64,000 nt of DNA from JABDIY01 sp963751955 (GTDB lineage: Bacteria > Actinomycetota > Acidimicrobiia > Acidimicrobiales > SZUA-35): the NCBI GenBank assembly GCA_963751955.1, contig CAVVWM010000008.1, forward strand, positions 1 through 64,000, given 5' to 3'. Numbering within the stretch: position 1 is the stretch's first letter; every line of letters starts with the position of its first letter. Positions 9,383-17,597 of this stretch are shown one piece after another. The notes under the pieces were generated by a model, which did no database searches, was not told the origin of the DNA, and saw nothing but the letters and a program-made list of their open reading frames with translations. Made by a program: the position numbers and the translations under genes.

Positions 9383-10305
9383 CAGAGGAACTTCCTTTCG
9401 CGTCGGGTGACTATCGCGTTGGCGGCCATCCCGAGAATCAGCACTAGCAGGAACAACACGACCGAGGCGGCTGCGGCGTACCCCTGGCGGAAAGAATTGG
9501 TGCCGGTTTGGCCGAACGCCTCGGCGTAGACGACGTACCCGAGCACTTGTGTTCCGTTTTTGTATCCGGTGAGCACAAGGAACAGCATCCACGCCTGGAG
9601 CGACCCGACGATGTTCAACAGAAAGTTGGTGTTGACCGCGGGGGTGAGCTGGGGCCAGGTGACGTTCTTGAACAGCTTCCATCCGGTGGCGCCATCGACC
9701 GCCGCTGCTTCGAAGAGGTCGGCGGGGATGGTCTGCATCCCGGCCAGGAAGATGACCATTGTGAATCCGGCGTTGGCCCAGATCTGGACGACGATGACCC
9801 AGTAGAAAGCGTTCGGCCCGGCGAGGAACTGGGACTCCAGTCCGAGCAGCCCGAAGATGTCATCCATTGGACCGCCGCCGGGCCGAAGGAAGAGTTTCCA
9901 TATCAGGCCCTGGACGGCGACGCCCAGGATCACCGGTACGAAGAAGAGGGTTCGAAAGATCAGGCGACCTCGCAGCTTCTGATTGACGAGCATCGCCAGG
10001 GCAAGGCCGATTCCGAACTGGATGGTCGTCACCAGGACCATGAACACGAGGGTTCGCTGTAGTGCGTCGAGGTTGTCTCGCGATCGGGCGCCCTGGAAGA
10101 GGAACTCGTCGAAGTTCTCGAAGCCGACCCAGCTGATCGGGATGCCACGGATGCCGGTCGCATCGGTGAAGGCGTAGATCATTGTTGCCAGTGATGGCCC
10201 GACCCCGATGAGGAGGTAGAAGCCGAGCCCGGGGAGGAGGAGCAGCCACGGGAAAATGCGTTGTCTTCCTCCCCCGAAAAGATCTTGTTGTGTTGCTACT
10301 GCCAT
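9382..10305 (-). CDS. Sugar ABC importer, permease (MalF/UgpA-like)
   Basis: A 307-residue permease of the CUT1 family with six predicted membrane helices and the EAA motif in DLFEAAAVDGATGWKLFKNVTWP. The ATG at 10305 is preceded by a strong GGGGGAG ribosome site six bases away, which decides it against the in-frame TTG at 10317. The gene follows the binding-protein gene after a 154-base spacer that carries a strong hairpin and short tandem repeats, so its expression is probably lower than that of the binding protein. Confidence 0.93.
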   Translation of the reverse strand: MAVATQQDLFGGGRQRIFPWLLLLPGLGFYLLIGVGPSLATMIYAFTDATGIRGIPISWVGFENFDEFLFQGARSRDNLDALQRTLVFMVLVTTIQFGIGLALAMLVNQKLRGRLIFRTLFFVPVILGVAVQGLIWKLFLRPGGGPMDDIFGLLGLESQFLAGPNAFYWVIVVQIWANAGFTMVIFLAGMQTIPADLFEAAAVDGATGWKLFKNVTWPQLTPAVNTNFLLNIVGSLQAWMLFLVLTGYKNGTQVLGYVVYAEAFGQTGTNSFRQGYAAAASVVLFLLVLILGMAANAIVTRRERKFL

Positions 10306-10328
10306 TCGCTCCCCCAATGTCCAATCAG

Positions 10329-10371
10329 TATTCAGTGTCTAGTCGTTATTCAGTGTCTGGTCGTTATTCAG
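10329..10371. repeat. 18-bp tandem repeat, about 2.4 copies
   Basis: Copies at 10329-10346 and 10347-10364 differ at one base; a third partial copy starts at 10365 (TATTCAG). It lies between the operon hairpin and the permease ribosome site and has no coding signal of its own. Confidence 0.8.
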
Positions 10372-10381
10372 TTGTTGACCG

Positions 10382-10420
10382 TGGGTGTGGGGCCGCCCGA
10401 ACCGGGCGGCCCCACACCCA
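10382..10420 (-). terminator. Strong 18-bp hairpin between binding-protein and permease genes
   Basis: Perfect 18-base arms at 10382-10399 and 10403-10420 around a three-base loop, placed 40 bases after the binding-protein stop. No T-run follows on the minus strand. This layout resembles the stabilising or attenuating stem-loops found after binding-protein genes in ABC sugar operons, giving more binding protein than permease from one promoter. Confidence 0.75.
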
Positions 10421-10459
10421 TTGACTTTGTCAAGCCAACTTAGTTATGCCTGATGATCC

Positions 10460-11833
10460 TCACAGACCTGACTCCAGGTCGGCCTGGGCCTGGTTGGCGG
10501 CCTCGGCCGCACTGCTGAAGTCATTTCTGTACAGCCACAGCGCAGCCTCTCTGCCGTTGGACCACTGGCCGGCGCCCTTGGGTCCCACCCACAGCTGCTC
10601 TTGCCCGATCTTGAAGTTCCCCGCCTGGAGGATCGGGGCGATGGAGTTGCCGAGGGTGTTGTCCAGCACGGCCGTCGGCTGAGTCGGGATGTAACCCGTG
10701 GCGTTGGCGAAGTCGTTGTACGTGTCTGCCTCGGAGAACGCCGTGAGGTACGCATGTGCCAGGTCGGCCACCGCCGTGTCCGCCGCGACCGCGAGGGTCA
10801 TGTCGTTCTTGCCGTACAGCGTCTGGTTGTCCGCAGCGTTGTCGCTACCGGGGAACGGGACGTAGGACCACTCGAAGGCAGCGTCCTCGATCGTGCCGGC
10901 GTTCCATGCGCCCATGGGACCGAAGGCAACGTCGCCGGCCACATAACGCTGGGCGGCGGAGTCGCCGGTGAGACCGGCCGATTCGGCGTCGAGTCGGTCT
11001 GCGTACGCGGCATACCGTTCGAAGAGCTCCAGGCCCTGCTCGTCGTTCCACTTGAGGTCGCCGGTCCAAAGGCCTTCGACGAGGGCCTCCTGGTCGGGAT
11101 ACAGCGCACCGAGTATGCCGTAGGTTCCGACGAAGACCGGCCAGGCGTCGGCGCCGCCGGCGATCGAGCACTTGGAGCCAGCATCGTTGACGGCATCGCA
11201 GGCCGCAAGGTACTCGTCCCAGGTGGTGGGCACGTCGACACCGATGTCGGCCAGGAGGTCGAGGTTGACGAACATGCCGCTGTAGGTGACGCGGCCGAGG
11301 GGTAACCCGTAGACCCCGCCATCAAAGGTTGTGCTCTCGATGGCCGATTCGTCGTAGTTGTCGAGGTAGGCCTGACCGCTGAGGTCCATCAACAGCCCGG
11401 CCTCGATCAGCTGCTGCCAGTACGGCGTGTCAGCGCCGGTCATGTAAGGCTGTACCGCCTTGTCGAAGCCGTTGATGCTGATCGTGGTGACGTCGATGTC
11501 CTTCGCGGTTAGGCGGGTCTGGTTGACGGTTGGGATGTCGTCTGCGTTCACGACCGTCAGGTCGATCGTCGCGCCCGGATTGGCCGCCTCGAACTCCTTG
11601 TTGAAGCTCTCGAAGAACTCCACCCCTGTTGGGTTCTGATGGATCAGTACCCGAAGGGTTCCCTCGACTCCTGCACCACCGTCATCGCCGGAGCCGTCCG
11701 AACTGCTCGAATCGTCACCGGACGAGCTTCCATCGCTGGATCCAGCGTCGTCACTGCCGCTGCCACACGCCGCAGCGATCATGGCGAACGCGAACAAGAA
11801 GGCTAGGAGCCTCCTGATACGTAGTTTCTTCAT
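10460..11833 (-). CDS. Sugar ABC importer, solute-binding lipoprotein
   Basis: A 457-residue extracellular binding protein of the CUT1 cluster. Signal peptide with lipobox MIAAAC, a Ser/Gly/Asp-rich linker (about 25-55), then the bilobal fold: TLRVLIHQNPTG, FNKEFEAANPGATIDL, a GLPLGRVTYSGMFVNLDLLADIGVDVPTTWDEY segment typical of glycan-binding members, and FGPMGAWN. The ATG has an AAGGAGAGG ribosome site. Given the GH16 and GH149-like genes downstream it probably binds laminari-oligosaccharides; this is context-based. Two LacI-type palindromes lie 115-195 bases upstream. Confidence 0.92.
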   Translation of the reverse strand: MKKLRIRRLLAFLFAFAMIAAACGSGSDDAGSSDGSSSGDDSSSSDGSGDDGGAGVEGTLRVLIHQNPTGVEFFESFNKEFEAANPGATIDLTVVNADDIPTVNQTRLTAKDIDVTTISINGFDKAVQPYMTGADTPYWQQLIEAGLLMDLSGQAYLDNYDESAIESTTFDGGVYGLPLGRVTYSGMFVNLDLLADIGVDVPTTWDEYLAACDAVNDAGSKCSIAGGADAWPVFVGTYGILGALYPDQEALVEGLWTGDLKWNDEQGLELFERYAAYADRLDAESAGLTGDSAAQRYVAGDVAFGPMGAWNAGTIEDAAFEWSYVPFPGSDNAADNQTLYGKNDMTLAVAADTAVADLAHAYLTAFSEADTYNDFANATGYIPTQPTAVLDNTLGNSIAPILQAGNFKIGQEQLWVGPKGAGQWSNGREAALWLYRNDFSSAAEAANQAQADLESGL

Positions 11834-11947
11834 GTGTTTCCTCTCCTTGGTAGGGCAAGCGTCAGACGACGCGTTTCGTGACCGAAAATCGGCCCGAGCT
11901 TACGGCGCAATCACGGGATTGTGTTGCGATCGAGTAATCAAAAGGTG

Positions 11948-11960
11948 TGGGAGCGCTCCA
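11948..11960. promoter_or_regulatory. LacI-type operator O3
   Basis: TGGGAGCGCTCCA, one arm base short of the palindrome TGGGAGCGCTCCCA, 115 bases before the binding-protein start. Its centre is 68 bases from that of the O2 site, close enough for repression by looping. Confidence 0.75.
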
Positions 11961-12016
11961 AGCCGCGGGCAGCAGCAGGTCAGCGGGCACGGGAGAAGGT
12001 GCCTGAAGACCCCATC

Positions 12017-12028
12017 GGGAGCGCTCCC
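12017..12028. promoter_or_regulatory. LacI-type operator O2
   Basis: Perfect palindrome GGGAGCGCTCCC within CGGGAGCGCTCCCAG, between the lacI-family gene and the binding-protein gene. It shares its core with the sites at 11948 and 13101. Confidence 0.8.
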
Positions 12029-12061
12029 AGGATTGGGCGAAATAGTGGTGGTCGGGAAGTA

Positions 12062-13084
12062 TCATCGTGGCCGGTCCGGTGATCCACATGATTCGCGGAC
12101 GATGAGAGTAGAGGGTAGGACGATCCGCTCCGGGGCCGAGTCTGGATCGTTGATGATCGATTTGAGGAGGAGTGCCGCCTGCTGTCCTACCTCGGCCACC
12201 GGTTGGGCCACCGACGTCAGACGAGGCGAGGTCTGATCAGCCGGAAGGAGTCCGTCGAAGGAAACGACGGCGATGTCTTCAGGGCAGGTGAGGCCTGCTT
12301 CCCTGATCGCTCGAAGGGCTCCAACGGCCATCCGATCGGATCCAACAAAAACCGAGTCGGGCTGGTGGGCAAAGAGTGACTCCATGGCCACTCGCCCCGA
12401 TGCCTCTGTCCAAGAGCCTTCGGCGGTGCGATCGTAGATCTCCAGGCCAGTTTCGACCAGTCCATCGAGGAACCCCATGCGGCGATCGATGCCGGCGGTG
12501 GTGTTGGAGGGAGGGGCGATAAGTGCTGGCCGGGTGCGGCCAAGTTGGGCAAGGTGGTGAGCGGCCAGGCGGGAACCGCCGCGGTTGTCGACGTCGACGG
12601 AGAACTTGACGTCGGGATCGTTGGGTCGACCCACGACCACAAACGGCAGATTGGCCCGTTGGAGTTGGCCTAGAACCGGATCGCCGATCTCGGCGGCGGT
12701 CACAATGACGCCATCGACGAGACCGCTAGCAACCACGCGAGGGACGATCGAACTCTGATCTGAATCGTTCTCGAAGAGGAACAGAGCAAGCGTGGTCCCC
12801 ATGGAGTTGCTGACACTGGTGGCGCCGAGGATGAGTCGGCCGAAGTACGGATCATCGAACAGTGCCGCTGCCGCGCTGGGGATGACCAGGCCTATCACGC
12901 CGGTGCGGTTGGATGCGAGTGACCGAGCCGCTGCATGCGGGTGATAGCCGGTTTCCTCGATGATGGCTTCAACCCGCAGCTTGGCATCGTCGCTCACGTT
13001 GCTTTCACCGTTGACGACGCGGGAAACCGTAGATCGGGAGACTCCGGCCAGGCGGCCTATCTCTTCCAGGTTCAGTCGCTGCAA
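12062..13084 (-). CDS. LacI-family regulator of the glucan operon
   Basis: A 340-residue repressor: helix-turn-helix LEEIGRLAGVSRSTVSRVVNG at residues 4-25, hinge SLASNRTGVIGLV, and a periplasmic-binding-like sensor domain ending in the typical QPVAEVGQQAALLL stretch. The start is TTG 13084: an AAGGGGAG ribosome site sits seven bases upstream and the protein then begins directly before the helix-turn-helix, whereas longer in-frame starts would add a non-family extension over the operator. A palindrome at 13101 overlaps its leader, suggesting autoregulation. Likely inducer: a beta-1,3-gluco-oligosaccharide. Confidence 0.92.
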   Translation of the reverse strand: MQRLNLEEIGRLAGVSRSTVSRVVNGESNVSDDAKLRVEAIIEETGYHPHAAARSLASNRTGVIGLVIPSAAAALFDDPYFGRLILGATSVSNSMGTTLALFLFENDSDQSSIVPRVVASGLVDGVIVTAAEIGDPVLGQLQRANLPFVVVGRPNDPDVKFSVDVDNRGGSRLAAHHLAQLGRTRPALIAPPSNTTAGIDRRMGFLDGLVETGLEIYDRTAEGSWTEASGRVAMESLFAHQPDSVFVGSDRMAVGALRAIREAGLTCPEDIAVVSFDGLLPADQTSPRLTSVAQPVAEVGQQAALLLKSIINDPDSAPERIVLPSTLIVRESCGSPDRPR

Positions 13085-13100
13085 CGGATCTCCCCTTCTA

Positions 13101-13114
13101 TGAGAGCGCTCCCA
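13101..13114. promoter_or_regulatory. LacI-type operator O1, autoregulatory
   Basis: TGAGAGCGCTCCCA, 13 of 14 bases as in the consensus TGGGAGCGCTCCCA, 17 bases upstream of the TTG start of the lacI-family gene. Confidence 0.78.
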
Positions 13115-13193
13115 CACCCTAGTCTCATAGGTCGTTCCGGTCAACTCTGGTCTGAAGAGCGAGCCGATCAAGGCACCGCCCTACCCTGAGCTG

Positions 13194-14147
13194 ATGGCGA
13201 AGAGGAGCTGGCTCATCGGAGGGATCGGCACCGGTGTGGCGTTAGCCGTTGTTTCACTACGCCGGAAGGTCGCTCGTTGGGGGGCGAACCCGGATCCTTT
13301 GAACGGTCAAGACGTCGAGTTCCCGTCGGGGCTGCAGAGGACTGTCACGTTGCCCGACGGTGCACAACTGTCGACCGTCACCGTGGGGGAGGGACCTGCG
13401 ATCGTTTGTGTTCATGGGCTCACCGGATCGCGTCACGATTGGGGTCCTATGGCGCCCGGATTGCTCGATGCCGGCTACCAACTCGTTGCGGTTGAGCAGC
13501 GGGGCCACGGCGATTCCAGCCCTGGAACAGCCGGGTATGGGTCTATCCAACTGGGCAACGATCTCGGCCACGTTCTAGAAGAACTTGACATTCACGCAGT
13601 GGCACTGATGGGACATTCGATGGGTGGTATGGCCACGATGGCCTTCGCCGTTGATCAGCCCGCTGTGCTGGGATCCCGAGTCTCGTCGCTCGTCCTCATA
13701 GCCACCGCAGCGTCGCTCGTTGCGCCGGGTTCGAAACTGGCATTCCGACTCAGCGGAGTTAAGATCCCCGCACGGCTGAAGCCGGCGGAGAAACGTCTTC
13801 GGGCCGGAGCGCGACTCTTGGCCTTCGGCGAGGCGCCCAGCTTGCACATGATCGACAGTGCCATCAGCTCATCGGGGAGACTGCCCGAACAGGTGCGAGC
13901 CCAGGCAACCTCGGCTCTCGGGGCCCACGACCTGTTAAACCGCATGGGAACAATCGATCTACCGACGCTGGTCATCGGAGGGTCACGTGACGTTCTGATA
14001 CGGCCATCACAAGTCAACGATCTGGCCGGTGCCATTCCCGGTTCCGAACTGCACATGTTGGAAGGGGCCGGTCACTTGATCATCTGGGAGCGCCACGAGC
14101 AGGTCAACGAACTGGTGCTGAGCTTCCTGTCGAGACTCGAGGTGTGA
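13194..14147 (+). CDS. Alpha/beta-fold hydrolase
   Basis: A 317-residue hydrolase with an N-terminal membrane anchor (WLIGGIGTGVALAVVSL). The fold shows the oxyanion segment VCVHGLTGSRHDWG, nucleophile elbow GHSMGGM, acid in GGSRDVLI and the final His in EGAGHLIIWE, so the full Ser-Asp-His triad is present. Substrate is unknown; epoxide-hydrolase, lactonase or esterase activities are all possible. A TACCCT box at 13182-13187 lies six bases before the ATG, suggesting a leaderless message. Confidence 0.85.
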   Translation: MAKRSWLIGGIGTGVALAVVSLRRKVARWGANPDPLNGQDVEFPSGLQRTVTLPDGAQLSTVTVGEGPAIVCVHGLTGSRHDWGPMAPGLLDAGYQLVAVEQRGHGDSSPGTAGYGSIQLGNDLGHVLEELDIHAVALMGHSMGGMATMAFAVDQPAVLGSRVSSLVLIATAASLVAPGSKLAFRLSGVKIPARLKPAEKRLRAGARLLAFGEAPSLHMIDSAISSSGRLPEQVRAQATSALGAHDLLNRMGTIDLPTLVIGGSRDVLIRPSQVNDLAGAIPGSELHMLEGAGHLIIWERHEQVNELVLSFLSRLEV

Positions 14148-14209
14148 GCCTGGTCGACAGCACGCGTGCGGGCGACGAGGATTGCTGCACACCGACCCGG
14201 GAGCACCAT

Positions 14210-14592
14210 CATTTCTACAACAGTCGTCCGCTACACCACGGCGGAGGGAAGCGCCGACGAGAACCAGGCGCTGATCGAAGCGGTCTTCGACGAGCTGGCG
14301 ACTACCCAGCCGACGGCCTGCGATCGGTCGTATGGGTCATCGCTCAAGGCGACGAGATCCTGTTTGGCACCGATGCCAACAGTTGGAAGGCTAGAAACCT
14401 GGCGGTCAACCCGAAAATCATTCTGTCGAGCCAGGCCCCGACCCGGCTTTGATGGACACACTCGCCAAGAAGTACTCGGGTTTGCAGCGCCACCCTTTGG
14501 CGCTTCGTGACTCACCGAACGCAGTGGTCGTTCGAATCAGAATCGATCGGATCAGCGGCGAAGGGCCCTGGTTGGCTGAGGACCTGACGTGA
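14210..14592 (+). pseudogene. Remnant joining an ABM-like segment to a PNPOx-like protein
   Basis: Bases 14210-14310 encode STTVVRYTTAEG and ENQALIEAVFDELA, as at the start of small ABM-type (antibiotic biosynthesis monooxygenase-like) proteins. From about 14312 a different frame gives SVVWVIAQGDEILFGTDA and WKARNLAVNPKI, typical of pyridoxamine-phosphate-oxidase-like (F420/FMN split-barrel) proteins, and a third frame from 14452 gives the PNPOx C-terminus (LAKKYSG, VVVRIRIDRISGEGPW) with stop at 14592. The PNPOx start and middle are missing, so a deletion fused two genes, followed by at least one frameshift. It is very unlikely to make a functional protein. Confidence 0.6.
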
Positions 14593-14626
14593 AGAAGTTT
14601 CACGTCCTCTAGCGTCTACAGCGCAA

Positions 14627-15889
14627 GTGGCAACGGCTACTACGGTGCAGGCCGTGACACGCCCGAAAACCCACACCGATGTTGTCGTGGTCGGCCTGGG
14701 CCTCATCGGGTGTGCTGCTACCCGCCACCTGGCGTCAGCCGGTGTGGACGTTGTGGGGGTCGGGCCGGCCGAACCGGCCAACTGGGCCGACCACGATGGC
14801 CCGTTCGCCAGCCACTACGACTCGGGCAGAATCACTCGCCGACTCGACGCGCGGGAAGAGTGGGCGATCCTCGCCAGTCGTTCGATCGATCGGTACGCCG
14901 AAATCGAAGAGGCATCCCAGATCAGATTCCATCACCCGACCGGCCTGATCTTCGTTCGAGACGATCCCGAGGGCATTGCCAAGCAGAAGAATGTCATTCG
15001 GGATCTTGACCTGCCGGTCTCGGTCGGCATCGTGGGCGGGTCAGGAGGTTCCGACCTTGTCCACGCCGAGTACCTATTCCCGACCGGTTGGACCGTCCTC
15101 AGCGAACCCGGTCCGGCCGGCTTCATCGACCCACGCTTGATGGCGCAAGCTCAAATAGTTGCAGCCGAGGAATTGGGAGCGAGGATTCGTCGAGAGGAGG
15201 TAGTTGCTCTGGATTCCTTGGATGCTGGCGGCTGGCGGATCCGAACGACCTCGGGTGAGGTTGAGGCGGGTCGGGTTCTCCTCGCGACCGGGCCCTATCT
15301 TCAGGACCTCCACGGAAGAGAAATGCAGGCGTGCGTACGGCCAGAGTCGGTGATCCTAGGGCGGATCTCCAAGACCGAAGCGCAGCGGTTGGCTTCGCTT
15401 CCCGCCGCCATCTACCTGCTCGACCACCCCGAAATCGACGACGTCTACATCGTCCCGCCCGTCAGATACCCCGACGGTGGTTACTACATCAAGATGGGGG
15501 GTTCGAACGTCGCGGCGTCGGTTCTGACCACGGCCGCTGAGAAACACGCCTGGATGTCTGGCGAGAGCGCAAACAGGCAACTGACAGTGATGAACGATGT
15601 GCTCACAACGGTGTTGCCCGGGGTCAACTTCGAAGGCTTCGAGATGAAGCCTTGTCTGATCACCGACACCCCCACAGGCCTGCCATACGTGGATCAAATC
15701 GACAACGATCTTTACGTCGCCGTGGGTGGCAACGGACATGCAGCAAAGAGCGCCGATGCGATCGGAGCGCTCGTTGCGGGCCTGGTGACGGACTCCGGGC
15801 AGTGGACCGACCCCGAACTCGACCGGGCTGGGTTCGCCGCCCAGTTTGGACAATGGTCGCCTCGCGCCGGATCACGACACGGGAACTGA
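14627..15889 (+). CDS. FAD-dependent amino-acid/amine oxidoreductase (DAO family)
   Basis: A 420-residue flavoprotein with an N-terminal dinucleotide-binding fold (VVVVGLGLIGCAATRHLASAGVDVVG), DSGRITRRLD after the Rossmann region as in monomeric sarcosine oxidase and N-methyl-amino-acid oxidases, a substrate domain in the middle, and the C-terminal FAD contact in VAVGGNGHAAKSADAIGALVAGLV. It probably oxidises a secondary amine or amino acid; the covalent-FAD Cys of sarcosine oxidase may correspond to Cys in MKPCLITDTPTGLPYVD. The start is uncertain: GTG 14627 is used, GTG 14654 (MTRPKTHTD) is equally plausible. Confidence 0.85.
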   Translation: MATATTVQAVTRPKTHTDVVVVGLGLIGCAATRHLASAGVDVVGVGPAEPANWADHDGPFASHYDSGRITRRLDAREEWAILASRSIDRYAEIEEASQIRFHHPTGLIFVRDDPEGIAKQKNVIRDLDLPVSVGIVGGSGGSDLVHAEYLFPTGWTVLSEPGPAGFIDPRLMAQAQIVAAEELGARIRREEVVALDSLDAGGWRIRTTSGEVEAGRVLLATGPYLQDLHGREMQACVRPESVILGRISKTEAQRLASLPAAIYLLDHPEIDDVYIVPPVRYPDGGYYIKMGGSNVAASVLTTAAEKHAWMSGESANRQLTVMNDVLTTVLPGVNFEGFEMKPCLITDTPTGLPYVDQIDNDLYVAVGGNGHAAKSADAIGALVAGLVTDSGQWTDPELDRAGFAAQFGQWSPRAGSRHGN

Positions 15890-15969
15890 ACCGCAGCCAG
15901 CTCCAAAGGCGGTGGTCAGAAGGCGATTGGGCCCAACTGCTACAGATTGTCCACGCTCTGCGTCGATAG
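15853..15969 (+). CDS. Possible 38-residue small protein
   Basis: An ATG-initiated frame overlapping the oxidoreductase end by 37 bases and ending 29 bases before the DUF6458 gene. The C-terminal half (ELNRSQLQRRWSEGDWAQLLQIVHALRR as two short amphipathic helices) has protein-like composition. No ribosome site or family is recognised, so it is tentative. Confidence 0.22.
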   Translation: MVASRRITTRELNRSQLQRRWSEGDWAQLLQIVHALRR

Positions 15970-15998
15970 CTGAACCGACCAGAAGGGAAGGACGCAGC

Positions 15999-16274
15999 AT
16001 GCGAAACACTGGTATTGGTTCCTCAATCGGGCTTGTGGCCCTTGGCGCAATTCTTGCTTGGGCAGTCAGCTTCGAAGTAGAAGGTATCGACCTCAACACG
16101 GTCGGGATCATTCTCTTCGCGGTGGGCATCCTGGGGATCGTTGTCATTCTCGTGGCCACGGCCACAACCCAGCGCACGGTCATCGAGCGCAATCGCGAAG
16201 TTGTGATGAGCCCCGAGCAGGTCATCCGCGAGCCCGTTCAAGTTCCATCCGAGAACTTCAACAGTCAACGGTGA
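15999..16274 (+). CDS. DUF6458 small membrane protein
   Basis: A 91-residue protein of a family common in actinobacteria. Two membrane helices (GIGSSIGLVALGAILAWAV and LNTVGIILFAVGILGIVVILVATA) flank the conserved link EVEGIDLNTVG; the C-terminal 35 residues are polar and cytosolic. The ATG follows a GAAGGGAAGG ribosome site. Function is unknown for the family. Confidence 0.88.
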   Translation: MRNTGIGSSIGLVALGAILAWAVSFEVEGIDLNTVGIILFAVGILGIVVILVATATTQRTVIERNREVVMSPEQVIREPVQVPSENFNSQR

Positions 16275-16337
16275 ACCGGCGTTCACCCTGCATGCCTCGC
16301 TCGCAACTGCGTGACCGGGGTGGGCTCGGGTCCCCAG

Positions 16338-17042
16338 CTATCCGATGATCTCGAATGTGGCGGCGAGGTGAACTCCGAACTCGCCGCCGGCATGTTCAGC
16401 CGGACCGCGTAGGAACTCGGCCGGGGAGGCCATGTCGCCGGCCAGGTTGCTCAGATACACCGTGTGGCACTTGAGCGATTCAACGCCAGCATCGAATGTG
16501 TCGGTGACATCAACGGCGTGCGTCGGGCGCGGGCTGCCGGAAAAGGCTACGAATCGAACGCCATCCCAGACTGTTCCCGCCTCGGGAAAGACCCATGGAT
16601 TGGCAGCGTCCCGTACGGCGTCGAGCAGTGACCGGCCCACAGCTCTGTGGTCAGGATGATTCCAACTCGGCCCGCCCCACGAGTCTCGAAAGTTGATCGA
16701 TAGGACCGCATCGGGTCGATGCCTTCGAATCGGTTCACACAACGCCGCTCTGAGATCCAGCCCCTCTTCCAGGAGCCCGTCGGGCAGACCGAGGAATTCG
16801 ACAACGTTCACACCCACCGCGGCGCACGCCGCCACCTGCTCAGCACGGCGTAGCGGCCCGACCTCAGCCGGATCCATCGCGCTTATTCCGGCTTCGCCGT
16901 CGGTCACCAACACGTAGACGACGTTCTTGCCCTGCCCGGTCCACCGAGCCACCGCCGAAGCTGCCCCGTATTCCATGTCGTCAGGGTGAGCGACGACTGC
17001 CAATGCTGTGGTCCAGTCCTCAGGAAACGTTTCCATACTCAT
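16338..17042 (-). CDS. PIG-L family LmbE-type deacetylase
   Basis: A 234-residue zinc hydrolase of the MshB/Mca/BshB type. The metal-binding motif AHPDDMEYGA is at residues 18-27 and the second motif WNHPDHRAVGRSLLDAV supplies the third His. These enzymes deacetylate GlcNAc-inositol, GlcNAc-malate or mycothiol conjugates; here the substrate is not decided by context. A TAGGGT box (17049-17054) lies six bases upstream of the ATG, so the message is probably leaderless. Confidence 0.88.
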   Translation of the reverse strand: MSMETFPEDWTTALAVVAHPDDMEYGAASAVARWTGQGKNVVYVLVTDGEAGISAMDPAEVGPLRRAEQVAACAAVGVNVVEFLGLPDGLLEEGLDLRAALCEPIRRHRPDAVLSINFRDSWGGPSWNHPDHRAVGRSLLDAVRDAANPWVFPEAGTVWDGVRFVAFSGSPRPTHAVDVTDTFDAGVESLKCHTVYLSNLAGDMASPAEFLRGPAEHAGGEFGVHLAATFEIIG

Positions 17043-17140
17043 GTCTTCACCCTAGAGCGACCGAACAAGATGCGAGGAGCCGCTCCGGCCGAGCGAAACA
17101 GATGACCAGCACACCGTCGTTGTACCTAGGCTCACGGTGC

Positions 17141-17503
17141 ATGCAAGCGTGCCGATGGAGCAGGATGCTTGAGGTTGGTGAGGTTGTTCACGTGATCGAG
17201 CGCCGCACTTTTGAAAACGACCTTCGACGACACTTCGTTGGCATCGTGGAGCGGGTCAGCGAGAATTCGTTTCGCGCCACCGGCTACGCTTTTGTTTTCG
17301 ATAGCAACCGTGACACTTATGTGAGATCCCAAACCAAGCGCACCCGCATCCTGGCCGTTGGTTCGTCGGGCTTGATCATCAACGTTGCGCCGGAAGGGAC
17401 CGACGTCGAAAACGTTCGCTACGTGGATGTCAACGGTCACCTCACCGTCACCGACTACGAAGCCTTCAGTTTGAGTGTCAACGAGTTCGGCACTCGCAAC
17501 TGA
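17141..17503 (+). CDS. Conserved hypothetical protein, leaderless
   Basis: About 120 residues, no membrane segment. The core (LEVGEVVHVIERRTFENDLRRHFVG, GYAFVFD, RILAVGSSGLIINVAPEGTD, NVRYVDVNGHLTVTD) resembles a widespread uncharacterised bacterial family with a beta-rich fold. ATG 17141 lies eight bases after a TAGGCT box (17127-17132), which supports it; ATG 17165 (MLEVGEVV) is in frame and begins exactly at the conserved core. Function unknown. Confidence 0.7.
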   Translation: MQACRWSRMLEVGEVVHVIERRTFENDLRRHFVGIVERVSENSFRATGYAFVFDSNRDTYVRSQTKRTRILAVGSSGLIINVAPEGTDVENVRYVDVNGHLTVTDYEAFSLSVNEFGTRN

Positions 17504-17597
17504 AATAGGTCGACCGTTCGACCCGCAACGCCAGGAAAGATCCGGGGCAGCACGGTTTGAGTCGCAATGAGCGGTTGTGGCGCATCGATGCGGGATC

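Noticed and set aside
10329..10371. Short direct repeats as a CRISPR array
   Set aside because: Units are 18 bases, directly abutting with no spacers, and no cas genes are present.
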